DNA of 64,000 nucleotides from positions 124,001-188,000 of the forward strand of contig JABTUV010000009.1 of NCBI GenBank assembly GCA_015075175.1, written 5' to 3'. Each line of letters opens with the position of its first letter. Position 1 is the first letter of the stretch. A program made the translations under genes and the position numbers. Positions 54,840 through 63,256 of this stretch are shown here, piece after piece. The notes under the pieces are model-generated. The model was not told the DNA's origin. It did not search any database and was given only the letters and a program-made list of their open reading frames with translations. The stretch is from a bacterium. GTDB lineage: Bacteria; Hinthialibacterota; Hinthialibacteria; H5-UNCL2.

Positions 54840-55430
54840 ATGAGCGAGTTGTCGAGAGACTTATTGAGACATTTTCACGTTTTCAGCCACGCCATTCAGA
54901 CCGTATTGCAGAACAGCGTGGCCGCCGGCGTCTCGGGGGCACGCTCTCTTCCGGCAGGTCAGCCTCCTGGTCCTCATCGAAACGAAGGGCGGGCACCTGG
55001 TGGGCGACATTGTGCATTTTCTGGGCGTGAGTTACGCGGCCGCCAGCCAGACGGTCGACAAGCTGGTGAAAATGAATCTCCTTACGCTGGAGTCGGACCC
55101 GCGCGACCGGCGGGTGAAGCGCATCAGCGTGACGGAGAAAGGTGCGCGCATCGCCCAGCAGTTCCAGGAAGAGCAGGCGCGCCGGGTGCAACGCCTGATT
55201 GCGCAATACGAGCCGGAGGCGCTCAAGCGGCTCTCTCGACGGCCTGGCTGACATGGCTACCATCCTGATGACCGCGCAGAGCTCGGAGGATCAGCCGGTC
55301 TGCCTGCAATGCGGCATCTTTGACGTCAACGGGTGCGTACTGGACGGCGAAACCGAGGCCACCTGCCCGTATCAGTCCCACTGGGACGAACACGCCGACA
55401 GCGGGACCGCCCCAAGGGCGACCGCTGAAG
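54840..55430 (+). CDS. MarR-family transcriptional regulator with C-terminal four-cysteine tail, two frameshifts
   Basis: The preferred start ATG 54840 has AAGGAG 10 bases upstream. Frame 1 gives MSELSRDLLRHFHVFSHAIQ. After an indel near 54940 the next frame gives VSLLVLIETKGGHLVGDIVH, FLGVSYAAASQTVDKLVKMN (recognition helix) and LESDPRDRRVKRISVTEKGA (the wing, with the family's DxRDRR motif). A second indel near 55236 leads to LADMATILMTAQSSEDQPVC, then LQCGIFDVNGCVLDGETEAT-C. The CxxC...C...C tail of about 30 residues is not part of ordinary MarR proteins and suggests a metal or Fe-S sensor. The true end is uncertain; a further frame change would place it near 55437. Confidence 0.7.
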
Positions 55431-55449
55431 CGATGAGGCGGGCCGTAAC

Positions 55450-55530
55450 GGCGACATCTTGTCGCCGGTCGTCGGCATCCTGCCGACACCGGCGGCGAGA
55501 CGCCGCCGAGACCGGCGACAGGATGTCGCC
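55450..55530. repeat. Three-way-junction repeat (outer stem plus two hairpins)
   Basis: Outer arms 55450-55470 and 55510-55530 pair over 21 bp with one T/C mismatch (begins GGCGACATCTTGTCGCC). Inside are two 7-bp hairpins with 3-base loops: GTCGGCATCCTGCCGAC (55471-55487) and GGCGGCGAGACGCCGCC (55491-55507). The layout is a small cloverleaf. It sits between two convergent genes. Confidence 0.75.
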
Positions 55531-55554
55531 GCTACGTCGGAGGCCGGCCGTGCC

Positions 55555-55947
55555 TTACAGCAGCGCCGCGCCCGCCAGGAGACAGTACGCCAGGCAGCCG
55601 CAGGCCAGTCCGAAGCGCATCGAGCGCGGATGGAAATGGTCGATGGCGAGATAGCGGTAGACTTCGCGCATGGTGTTGGCGATGCACACAAGAAGTACCA
55701 CGGGCGCAACCAGTTCCCGACCCGCCACAAGCCAGGTCACGGGTACGCACAGGGCTGCGAGGATGACGCACTGGACGGCGGCGTAGAGGGCGAACATGAG
55801 CGCGCCCAAGGGATCGTCATGCTTGCCGTAGAGTACCGCCAGGTGGGGCGCAAGCATCAGCGCCAGGGCCGTCCCGCCTCCCAGCGCCAGGATGAGCCAG
55901 GCGTAGCCCGTCAGGAGCAGCGAGACGCACGCGACGCCGCGGATCAC
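55555..55947 (-). CDS. Four-helix membrane protein of unknown function, coupled to psd
   Basis: 130 aa. About four hydrophobic segments are visible: GVACVSLLLTGYAWLILALG, the following ALALMLAPHL, YAAVQCVILAALCVPVTWLV, VAPVVLLVCIANTM, and FGLACGCLAYCLLAGAALL near the end. Its start overlaps the psd stop (ATGA), so it is translated with phosphatidylserine decarboxylase. In related gene orders psd is followed by pssA (phosphatidylserine synthase). This protein is too short for PssA and lacks its motif, so no function is assigned. Confidence 0.6.
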   Translation of the reverse strand: MIRGVACVSLLLTGYAWLILALGGGTALALMLAPHLAVLYGKHDDPLGALMFALYAAVQCVILAALCVPVTWLVAGRELVAPVVLLVCIANTMREVYRYLAIDHFHPRSMRFGLACGCLAYCLLAGAALL

Positions 55948-56585
55948 GGTTCACACCTCCAGCGTAGGAGCGGCCGGCCCAGGCCCAGCTTGGCGCCCTC
56001 GGCTACCAGCGGTTCCACGCTGCGCGGCGGAAACAGGAGCACCACCGAGGAACCCAGCCGGAACTCGCCCAATCGCTGGCCGGTCGCCAGGTTCTGGCCG
56101 GTCCGCGCCAGCACCGCCAGGCTGTTGACCATGAAACTGCCGATCATCATCAGGTAGTAATAGTCGCCGCGGGACGTCTGCATGAGCAGGCCGTGCTTGC
56201 GGTTCTCCAAGTCGGCGGAAGGCATGAAGACGAGCGGAAGCGCGCTTCCCTGGACGCGGTCCTGGCGCAGCACGCGGGCGGCGTGCGGGCAGACCACGCC
56301 GTGCCGGTCCCACGGGGCGAGGTAGATTTTTAGATAGAGGCCGTGGAGGAAAAGGTCGCGGAACTCGGCCGGCAGCCGCAGGTCGGAGAGCGCCAGCCGG
56401 CGCGGGCGACCCAGTACCGGTTTCTCCTCGAAGCGGCCCTCGCCGTCGATGGGCGCCAGCTTGTCCAGGAGTCCCTGGCAGGGGCTGACCAGCACGTCCG
56501 GCGGCAGCCCCGCCAGCGGCAGCGGCGGATGGCGCGTGAAAACCGCGTTGATGCCGAAAAAGTCGAGCGCGCGTTCGATCAGCAT
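55944..56585 (-). CDS. psd: Phosphatidylserine decarboxylase proenzyme
   Basis: 213 aa. It makes phosphatidylethanolamine from phosphatidylserine using a pyruvoyl group formed by self-cleavage. The cleavage-site region is GEFRLGSSVVLLFPP near residue 175, matching the LGS(S/T) motif where Ser becomes the pyruvoyl group. Upstream blocks VSPCQGLLDKLAPIDG, HGLYLKIYLAPWDRHGVVCP and MMIGSFMVNSLAVLARTGQ match the family's PADG, YLxPxDYHR and VGAxxVGSI segments in diverged form (the His after DR is kept). The gene starts with a LIERALDFFGINAVF helix. The length suits the shorter Psd type. A membrane protein gene overlaps its end. Confidence 0.85.
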   Translation of the reverse strand: MLIERALDFFGINAVFTRHPPLPLAGLPPDVLVSPCQGLLDKLAPIDGEGRFEEKPVLGRPRRLALSDLRLPAEFRDLFLHGLYLKIYLAPWDRHGVVCPHAARVLRQDRVQGSALPLVFMPSADLENRKHGLLMQTSRGDYYYLMMIGSFMVNSLAVLARTGQNLATGQRLGEFRLGSSVVLLFPPRSVEPLVAEGAKLGLGRPLLRWRCEP

Positions 56586-56664
56586 GAAGGCACTATGCGA
56601 AGTCGACGCGCGCGGGTCAAGCGCAGAAAGCCACGCGGGGGACCGGCGCCAGGCCGCCGTGCCT

Positions 56665-56710
56665 CTCGATAGCTCTCCCGAGTAGCGAAGCGTATCGAGG
56701 GACGGCCCCG
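56665..56710. repeat. Short derivative of the dispersed 90-bp element
   Basis: CTCCCGAGTAGCGAAGCGTATCGAGGGACGG keeps the first (CGAGTAGCG) and last (GCGTATCGAG-GACGG) parts of the element with the centre missing. Confidence 0.45.
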
Positions 56711-56746
56711 AAGTTACCTCTCGCCTCCCATGGTAGTACCTCGGCG

Positions 56747-56850
56747 GGGCCTACTCGAGGAGACGGCTTACTTTTTCTGCATCAAGGGGCCTACTCGAGG
56801 AGACGGCTTACTTTTTCTGCATCAAGGGGCCTACTCGAGGACACGGCTTA
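56747..56850. repeat. Tandem repeat, 40-bp unit, 2.6 copies
   Basis: Unit GGGGCCTACTCGAGGAGACG followed by GCTTACTTTTTCTGCATCAA: copy 1 at 56747-56786, copy 2 at 56787-56826, partial copy 3 to about 56850 with ACACGGCTTAC. The CCTACTCGAGGA core is the inverse of the TCCTCGAGTAGC in the dispersed element that follows. Confidence 0.75.
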
Positions 56851-56898
56851 CACTTTTGCGTTCCGGTTTGAAAAAGGTGTTTACAAGCAGCTCCGGAA

Positions 56899-56990
56899 GA
56901 AAGAAAAACCGAGTCCTCGAGTAGCGGCGCGCTGCCCGGCCTGCTTGAAGTGGGATGTGTAACTTCGCGCCGCGTATCGAGAGGACGGCA
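56899..56990. repeat. Dispersed about 90-bp element, copy 2
   Basis: GAAAGAAAAACCGAGTCCTC, then GAGTAGCGGC and GCGTATCGAGAGGACGGCA: same ends as 442-532. With the tandem array it fills most of the 485-base gap 56586-57070, which contains no gene. Confidence 0.6.
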
Positions 56991-57070
56991 TGGACGCGAG
57001 CAGCCCGCCTTCGGAGCGGCCTTGATTTTCATCCTCCACGGGTAAGGCGAAACCTCGTGAGGGACTTTGC

Positions 57071-57811
57071 CTACCTGGGTCTGCGCCGCTGCGCCAGCAG
57101 CCAATCCCAGAACTCGGGGTTGTCGTAGGTCTCGGTCCAGGAGTCATGCCCCGCTTCGGGATAGACGGTGAAGCGGACGTCGGCTCCCAGCGCGCGCAAC
57201 GCCTCCACCATCTGCTCCGAATAGGTGATGGGCACGAGGTTGTCCCGGGCGCCGTGAAACACCCACAGCGGCAAGTGTTTGAGCCGGGGCGCCCCCTCGG
57301 GGCTGGCGCGGCCGCAGATGGGCGCGGCGGCGGCGAATCGCTCCGGATGCTCCGAGGCCAGGAGCCACGTGCCGTAGCCGCCCATGGAAAGCCCCGTCAC
57401 GTACACGCGATCCGGGTCCACGCGATACTGCGCTTGGATATGGTCGAGCAGCTTGATCAGCGGGGCGCTCTGCCAGCGCCTGCCCGCCGGACATTGCGGC
57501 GAAACCAGGATGAAGGGGAAGTCCTTGCCCTGCGCCACCAGTCTGGGCGGGCCGTGCACCTTCAGCCGCTCCAGGTTGGCGCCGCGCTCACCCGCGCCGT
57601 GCAGGAAAAGCACAAGCGGCCAGCGCGCGCGGGACCGGGCGTAATCGGGCGGCAGATACAGGAGATAGTGCAGAGGCTGGCCGGCCGCGCCGACGTCGGC
57701 CAGCGTCTGCGGCGTCTGCCTTGGTCCGGCGGTCGCCGCGCGTCGTCCCGTAGACGTGCAACCGACGACGCAAGCCAGCAATACGATGGCGAGGAAGCTC
57801 AGTTTCTTCAT
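57071..57811 (-). CDS. Lipoprotein esterase/dienelactone-hydrolase-like peptidase (alpha/beta hydrolase)
   Basis: 246 aa from ATG 57811, preceded by GAGGTGACACG. The lipobox LLACVVGC (Cys about 17) predicts lipid anchoring. The hydrolase core has WPLVLFLHGAGERGANLERL (oxyanion strand), YVTGLSMGGYGTWLLASEHP (nucleophile Ser in GLSMGG), WVFHGARDNLVPI (Asp) and YPEAGHDSWTETY (His), a full Ser-Asp-His triad. This group includes PHB-depolymerase-like and feruloyl/acetyl-xylan esterases as well as predicted peptidases; the natural substrate is probably a glycan ester. It lies 4 bases after the DUF1499 gene, so the two are co-translated. Confidence 0.85.
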   Translation of the reverse strand: MKKLSFLAIVLLACVVGCTSTGRRAATAGPRQTPQTLADVGAAGQPLHYLLYLPPDYARSRARWPLVLFLHGAGERGANLERLKVHGPPRLVAQGKDFPFILVSPQCPAGRRWQSAPLIKLLDHIQAQYRVDPDRVYVTGLSMGGYGTWLLASEHPERFAAAAPICGRASPEGAPRLKHLPLWVFHGARDNLVPITYSEQMVEALRALGADVRFTVYPEAGHDSWTETYDNPEFWDWLLAQRRRPR

Positions 57812-57815
57812 CGTG

Positions 57816-58235
57816 TCACCTCTCGGGTTCGGGAAGTTCGCTGGAAAACGCCGACGGGGGCGGGACGGGGGGCGGCTGAAGGCCCGCGAAGAGCTCGCGG
57901 AGGTTGCGGGCGTTGCGGCCCAGGTCGCCGACGCCCAGGCGCGAGGCGCTGCGCGCGTCGATCTCGACCCGGTTCTCCTGGGGAGCGTGGAACGTGATGC
58001 AGACCTCCTCCACGAAACCACCGAAACGCGCGCGCCGCTCGGCGAAGATGCGGCCGGCGCCCGGCGAGTCGTAGACGATGCACCAGCCGGGAAGGGCGGC
58101 GATGCGCCCTCGCACCGCCTCCATCGCGTCCGCCAGCCCCGCCTTCCACACCCGCGTCCGCAACCGCGGATCCCGGTGCTGGGGATGGGTCTCGGCGACG
58201 TTACTGAACAGGAGATCGAACAGCGACACGCTCAC
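57816..58235 (-). CDS. DUF1499 family protein
   Basis: 139 aa from GTG 58235 (VSVSLFDLLFSNVAETHPQH); the frame is open to 58283. The pattern VYDSPGAGRIFAERRARFGG, then FHAPQENRVEIDARSASRLG and GDLGRNARNLRELFAGL, is that of DUF1499: an Ile-rich beta sheet and a final DLGxNxxRI.xF helix. Function unknown. It shares an operon with the esterase lipoprotein downstream. The Pro-rich tail (PPPVPPPSAF) is unusual. Confidence 0.75.
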   Translation of the reverse strand: MSVSLFDLLFSNVAETHPQHRDPRLRTRVWKAGLADAMEAVRGRIAALPGWCIVYDSPGAGRIFAERRARFGGFVEEVCITFHAPQENRVEIDARSASRLGVGDLGRNARNLRELFAGLQPPPVPPPSAFSSELPEPER

Positions 58236-58437
58236 GCCTCCGGCAGCCCGAGGTACTTTACTCGCATCCCGCCCGCGGCTCAAGGGCGATGGGACCTATG
58301 GGACGTATGGGGCTGGGCCGCCACGCGCGGGCCTCCGCGCGTTTGCCGCCATTTACCTTTCGCATGGCAGGTGCTAGCATAGCGGTGTTCCAATGCGCCT
58401 CGTGGCCCGAAATCCGACCGCCCAAGGAGCATCCAGC

Positions 58438-59151
58438 ATGAACGAGAAACACATCGTGGTCTGCGACGACGACGAGGTCGTCTATCTCTCGGTCCGGTCC
58501 ATCATGGAAAAGATGGGCTATCAGGTGCACGAGGCGCACGACGGGATGACGGCGCTGCGGTTGGCGGCGCAGCACAGTCCCGCCATCATGTTCCAGGACA
58601 TCCAGATGCCGGGCATCGACGGCTACGAAGTGTGCCGGCGGCTGAAGTCGGACTCGAGCCTGCGCCGGATACCGCTGGCCTTCGTGTCGGCGATGGACTT
58701 CGAGAAGGCGCTGGACCAGTGCCTGTCGGTGGGAGCGGACTACTTCATCGCCAAGCCGTTCGCGCCCAACGACCTGGCGGCGGACCTGTACTTCCTGGCG
58801 GCGGCGGATTTTCATCCCGAGTACGGGACGCTGACCAAGCTGCGCATCACGCGCAGTCTGGCGGTGGAAAAGCAGCGCAAGCGGAGCAAGGGCATTTCCG
58901 TGGGGGTGGGCGAGGGGATCGTGGAGCCGCCCGCGCCCGAGGCGGCGCCCGGCCGGGCGCCCACCGGGGCGGCGCAACTGTCGCGCCAAGTCGCCGGTCT
59001 CATCAAGCGCATCCACCTGCTGGAGACGCTCTTGCACGAAAAGCGCATCCTCTCCGACCACGACGCCGAACGGCTGCGGGCCACGCTTGCCTCCCAGGAA
59101 TCGCCGGCCGCCGAGGAGCAGAAGAAAGATGACGTCAGCTGGGAGGGGTAG
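58438..59151 (+). CDS. Response regulator with receiver domain and helical C-terminal extension
   Basis: 237 aa from ATG 58438, behind AAGGAGCATCCAGC. The receiver domain fills about residues 1-125: VVCDDDEVVYLSVRSIMEK (acidic pair), MFQDIQMPGIDGYEVCRRLK (phospho-acceptor Asp), PLAFVSAMDFEKAL (Ser/Thr switch) and YFIAKPFAPNDL (Lys). After a linker with Pro/Ala (VEPPAPEAAPGRAPTG) comes a helix, LSRQVAGLIKRIHLLETLLH, probably a coiled coil. There is no DNA-binding or enzymatic output domain. It may act as a scaffold or adaptor, or regulate through protein contact. No histidine kinase gene is adjacent. Confidence 0.85.
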   Translation: MNEKHIVVCDDDEVVYLSVRSIMEKMGYQVHEAHDGMTALRLAAQHSPAIMFQDIQMPGIDGYEVCRRLKSDSSLRRIPLAFVSAMDFEKALDQCLSVGADYFIAKPFAPNDLAADLYFLAAADFHPEYGTLTKLRITRSLAVEKQRKRSKGISVGVGEGIVEPPAPEAAPGRAPTGAAQLSRQVAGLIKRIHLLETLLHEKRILSDHDAERLRATLASQESPAAEEQKKDDVSWEG

Positions 59152-59295
59152 GAGCGCTCCTTCCCCCGCCGGTTGGACGGCCCTCCCGGTCGTGACAGAC
59201 TGGCTGACAGTACATTTCCATTCCGCTTCTGGGAATGGTTCTGCAACCTGCATCCTGGCTTGGCCCTGTGACCTATTGAACGAGGAGGATCATTT

Positions 59296-61845
59296 ATGCC
59301 CTGCCGTCGCATCGTATCCGTCTGCCTCTCGCTCATGCTCATGAGCAGCCTTGCCGCCGCCCAGGCGCCCGAAGCCGACCGCGACGTGCTGGAGTACCGC
59401 GGTTGGAGCACGCTTCACGGCGATCTGGACTATCTTGCGGACTTCGTGGCGCGGGCCAAGGCGGCGGGCATGAACCGCGTCCAGCTCTGCCACGGCGTGG
59501 TGCGCCCGCGCGTGGAGGAGATGCTCGGCGGCCCGCGCGCCGACGAGATCACCCACCGCGTCAACACCGTCACGCGAATGGCCCACGAGGCCGGACTCCG
59601 CGTGGACATGTGGGTCAACGAGCTGTCCGAAGCTCCCGAGGAGTTCCGCGACGGCCGCCGTGTCAAACTCACCCAGGCTTATTACCAATGGCTGGAAGAG
59701 AAATACGACCGCGTGTTCGAGAAGGTCCCCGCGATCGACGGCCTCGTGGTCACCGCCTGGGAGTGCGTTTATCCCGTCATCCTCGACAGCCACGTGGTCT
59801 CCGACAAGCCGCCCGCCGAGCGCGTGGCCGAACTGGCCCGGACCTTCGCCCGCATCTGCGAGAAGCACGACAAGGCGCTCATCTTTCGCACCTTTACCTA
59901 CGAACCGTGGCAACTGGAGGCGATGCGGGAAGGATTGATTCTGGCCGCGGCGGACAAGCTGGTCCAAAAGCGGCTGATGGTGATGAGCAAGTGCGTGCCG
60001 GGCGACTGGTCGCCGTATTATCCTTACAATCCGGTGCTGGGCGACGTTGGCGGGCTGCGGCAGATCGTCGAGCTGGACCTGGGCATGGAGTTCTCCGGCC
60101 AGAACCAGCTTCCCTTCGACAACGTGGGTTATGTCAAACAGGTACTGGATTACGCGCGGGCGAAGGGGGTGACGGGGGCGGTAGCGCGGGTGGAGCGCTC
60201 TGGCAACACGGCGCTGGGGACGCCCAACGAGGTGAACCTGCGCGCCTACAGCGTGCTGTTGCGCAGTCCCGCGCCCGAGGTCGAGTATCTCTGGCACGGC
60301 TGGGCCACGGAGAGGTACGGAAGCGCCGGCGGGCTTCTCGTCATGCGCGCCCTCAAGCGCAGCTTCGATATCAACAACATGATCTTCTTTCCCTTGCAGG
60401 AATGGGTCGCCAACCACTCGCGCGTGCCCAGTTGGGATTACGCGCACGACGCCCTCTCCAACTGGACGCGCGCCAAGTGGACGGCCGCCCCGGTCGATGA
60501 ACGCAAGCGCGAGGAGTTCCTCCATCCCACCCCCGAACTGCTGACCAAGCTGGCGATGGAGAAGGAGACCGCCCGCCGACTGCTCCGCGAGGCCCGGCAG
60601 GACCTCCTGCAGACGCGCGTCATCCTTCCCGCCACCGACTACGCGGAGCTGACGGCCTATTTCGACCGCATGGAAATCGTGATCGACGTGCACGACCACC
60701 ATCAGCAGGCGCTGTTTTCCGCCTGGCGCTACCTGGACGTGGATACGCCGCGCGAGCATCAGCTGCCGACCGAGCGCATGATCCTGCGGCATCGCATCCT
60801 CGGCCATCTGGCGGCGCTGGAGCGGCTGGCGGCCGAAGTGGAGGAGACATACGGACCCGACTTCCTGTGCGCGCGGCCCGCCGACATCCGCGCCTTCCGC
60901 GCCGATGTCATCAAGCGCCTGCAACTGGAGGACGCGGTGCAATTGCGCTCGATGCGCTTCGCCGCCACGACCGCTGAAGACGCGCGCGCCTGGCAGGAGG
61001 CGCTGCGCCCCAAACTCTTCGAACTCCTGGCCATGACCGATCTTGTGCAGCGCGCCCAGCCCATCCCCTTCAACGTCAAGGTGCTCTCGACGACCGACCG
61101 AGGGGATTACACGCTGTCGGAAATCGAGTTCAACTCGACGCCGGGCCGGCGCATCAAGGCCTGGCTGGGCAAGCCCAAGAAGCTCTCGGGCAAGCATCCC
61201 GCGGTGGTCTGTATCGGCGGGCACGGCAGCACGCGCTGGACGCCGTTTGACATCGATCCGGCCTCGGGCAACCGCATCTATTATCGCTTCGGCGACGCCC
61301 TGACGCGCGAGGGCTGCGTCACCATTTCCACCGACGTGTCGCAGCACGAGGTGTACGAGTCCGGGCGCACGCTGATGGGCGAGCGGCTGTGGGACCTGAT
61401 GCGCTGCGTGGACTACCTGCAATCGCTGCCGGAAGTGGATGGAGAGCGCATCGCCTGCGGCGGGCTGTCCTTGGGGGGAGAGATGGTCATGTGGTTGGCG
61501 GCGATGGATACGCGCTTGAAGGCTTCCGTGTCGTGCGGATTCCTGACCCTGATGGACCGGATGGAGCAGGGGCACTGCATGTGCTGGAAGTTCCCGGGCG
61601 AGCGGGAGCTGGTGGACTATGCGGACATTTACGCGCTGACGGCGCCGCGCGCGCTGCAATGCCAGAACGGGCTGCGCGAGCCGCCGGGATCGTTCTACGT
61701 ACCGCTGGCGCGGCTGGCGTTGGAGGAGATCATCCCGGCGTACCGGTGCTTTGGGCGGAGCGACGACGTGGAGTTGCACGTGCACGAGGGCGGCCACGTG
61801 ATTGACACGCCCGCGCTGGTCGGGTTCATCAAGAAGCACCTGTGA
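59296..61845 (+). CDS. Secreted two-domain protein: N-terminal TIM-barrel-like region and C-terminal acetyl-xylan-esterase-like hydrolase
   Basis: 849 aa with signal peptide (SVCLSLMLMSSLAAAQ) and a GAGGAGGATCATTT ribosome-binding site. Residues about 30-420 look like an (alpha/beta)8 glycoside-hydrolase-type barrel (LDYLADFVARAKAAGMNRVQ, HEAGLRVDMWVNELSEAPEE, VTAWECVYPVILDS), though the family is not identified. A helical region (about 420-560) follows. From about 575 the chain is an alpha/beta hydrolase: HPAVVCIGGHGSTRWTPFDI, VDGERIACGGLSLGGEMVMW (nucleophile Ser in GLSLGG) and ELHVHEGGHVIDTPALVGF (His). The combination suggests removal of acyl groups from polysaccharide with the barrel binding or cleaving the glycan. 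A proline-racemase-family gene follows 118 bp later. Confidence 0.75.
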   Translation: MPCRRIVSVCLSLMLMSSLAAAQAPEADRDVLEYRGWSTLHGDLDYLADFVARAKAAGMNRVQLCHGVVRPRVEEMLGGPRADEITHRVNTVTRMAHEAGLRVDMWVNELSEAPEEFRDGRRVKLTQAYYQWLEEKYDRVFEKVPAIDGLVVTAWECVYPVILDSHVVSDKPPAERVAELARTFARICEKHDKALIFRTFTYEPWQLEAMREGLILAAADKLVQKRLMVMSKCVPGDWSPYYPYNPVLGDVGGLRQIVELDLGMEFSGQNQLPFDNVGYVKQVLDYARAKGVTGAVARVERSGNTALGTPNEVNLRAYSVLLRSPAPEVEYLWHGWATERYGSAGGLLVMRALKRSFDINNMIFFPLQEWVANHSRVPSWDYAHDALSNWTRAKWTAAPVDERKREEFLHPTPELLTKLAMEKETARRLLREARQDLLQTRVILPATDYAELTAYFDRMEIVIDVHDHHQQALFSAWRYLDVDTPREHQLPTERMILRHRILGHLAALERLAAEVEETYGPDFLCARPADIRAFRADVIKRLQLEDAVQLRSMRFAATTAEDARAWQEALRPKLFELLAMTDLVQRAQPIPFNVKVLSTTDRGDYTLSEIEFNSTPGRRIKAWLGKPKKLSGKHPAVVCIGGHGSTRWTPFDIDPASGNRIYYRFGDALTREGCVTISTDVSQHEVYESGRTLMGERLWDLMRCVDYLQSLPEVDGERIACGGLSLGGEMVMWLAAMDTRLKASVSCGFLTLMDRMEQGHCMCWKFPGERELVDYADIYALTAPRALQCQNGLREPPGSFYVPLARLALEEIIPAYRCFGRSDDVELHVHEGGHVIDTPALVGFIKKHL

Positions 61846-61963
61846 CGCCGGCGGTACGGTGTCGTTGCGCCGCGGGCTGCGCCTGTTCCGCGCAGGCTTG
61901 GCGCGGGGAACGGTCACCCAGTGGCGCAGCACGCGGCGCGACTGCGGTTGGGCGGTGGTTGGC

Positions 61964-62955
61964 GTGAAATTTTCCAGTCCCATCGAATGCGTCGAGTCGC
62001 ATACCGCGGGCGAGCCGACGCGCATCGTCGTGGGCGGCCTGCCCGAGGTCCCGGGCGCCAGCATGGCCGACAAGCGCGCCTGGTTGGCGGTCCACGCCGA
62101 CGCCTTGCGCACCGCGTTGATGCACGAACCGCGCGGCCATGCCGATATGTTCGGCGCCATCCTCCTCTCTCCCACGCAAAGCCAGGCGCAGCTGGGGGTG
62201 GTCTTCATGGACGGCGGCGGATGGCTGCCCATGTGCGGGCACGGCGCCATCGGCGTGGCCACGGTCGCGGTGGAAACCGGGCGGGTTGCGTGCAGCCCGC
62301 CGGAGACGGTGCTGATGCTGGAGGCGCCCGCGGGGCTGGTGCGCTGCCGAGTGCGCGTGGAAAACGGAAAGGCGCGGCAGGTGGCGCTGGAAAACGTGCC
62401 GTCGTTTCTTGTACAGAGCGACGTTGTGCTCGATGTCGCCGGCCTGGGCCGCATCACCTGCGACGTGCCTTCGGCGGGCTCTGCGCTGGTAGACGGGCAA
62501 AAGCACGGCCTCGCGCCGGCTCCCCAAACCGGCTGGTGCAGGTCGGTCTCGCCCTGCGCGACGCGCTGTCCGCCGCCCTCTGCGTCCAGCATCCCACGCA
62601 GCCGTATCCGGCCGGCGTCGATCTGATTGAATTCTACTGGAAGAGCACGGCGCCCGGCGTCGATTACGCGCATTGCGTGGTGTTCGGCGACGGGCAGATC
62701 GACCGCTCTCCCTGCGGCACGGGCACGAGCGCGCACCTGGCGGCGCTGTGGGCGCGGGGCGAGCTTGACTTGGACGCGCCCACCGTCCACGCCGGCCCGC
62801 TCGGCACGACCTTCACCGCGCGCGCCCTGCGCGCGACCGCCGTCGGTCCCTTCCCGGCCGTCATACCCGAGATCATCGGCACGGCGTGGATCACAGGATA
62901 CTCACAGTTCGTGATTGATGCGGGTGATGCGCTGGGAGGCGGATTTCGACTTTGA
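61964..62955 (+). CDS. Proline racemase / 4-hydroxyproline epimerase family enzyme, with indels
   Basis: Start GTG 61964 (MKFSSPIECVESHTAGEPTR, with the family's HTAGEPxRxxxGG start). Both catalytic cysteines are present: GGWLPMCGHGAIGVAT and DRSPCGTGTSAHLAAL, which fits racemase/epimerase activity rather than the Cys-to-Thr dehydratase type. Near 62466-62490 the apparent VPSAGSAL replaces a family-like AFGGLCA block that is readable one frame over. Near 62530 a further shift moves the rest (NRLVQVGLALRDALSAALCV to ITGYSQFVIDAGDALGGGFR) into another frame. I read these as sequence errors in one gene of about 330 codons. Whether proline, hydroxyproline or another substrate is used cannot be told. 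The following 301 bases (62956-63256) hold no recognised gene, only a CAAGCTTCAGCTTG palindrome (about 62982). Confidence 0.8.
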
Positions 62956-63256
62956 TGGGGCGCGGAGTGCCGACCCGGAGTACAAGCTTCAGCTTGCGCG
63001 CAGACAGGCTGAAGCCTGAACTCCGCGGAGGCGGAGATTTTCGTTTGTTCAAGCCGGGTGGAAAACGCCTGCCCGCGACACGGCTCGCCGCCAGACTTCG
63101 GGCAACGTCGCCCGCCCAACGACGGGCAGGATAGACGTCGCAACCGGCAGCCGATCGTTCACGCCCCCGTTCGCCGGTGACGCCGTACTGTATTTTAAGG
63201 CGGCGGATGCAGAGCCGGCTCGCCCGTCGACTCCCTGAAACCCATCGGGAATAGGC

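Noticed and set aside
56747-56850. CRISPR array
   Set aside because: The 40-bp units are directly adjacent without unique spacers, there are fewer than three copies and no cas genes occur.
59290-62790. 1166-codon open minus-strand frame
   Set aside because: It lies opposite the esterase and proline-racemase genes, both of which show clear catalytic motifs on the plus strand. The minus frame has none.
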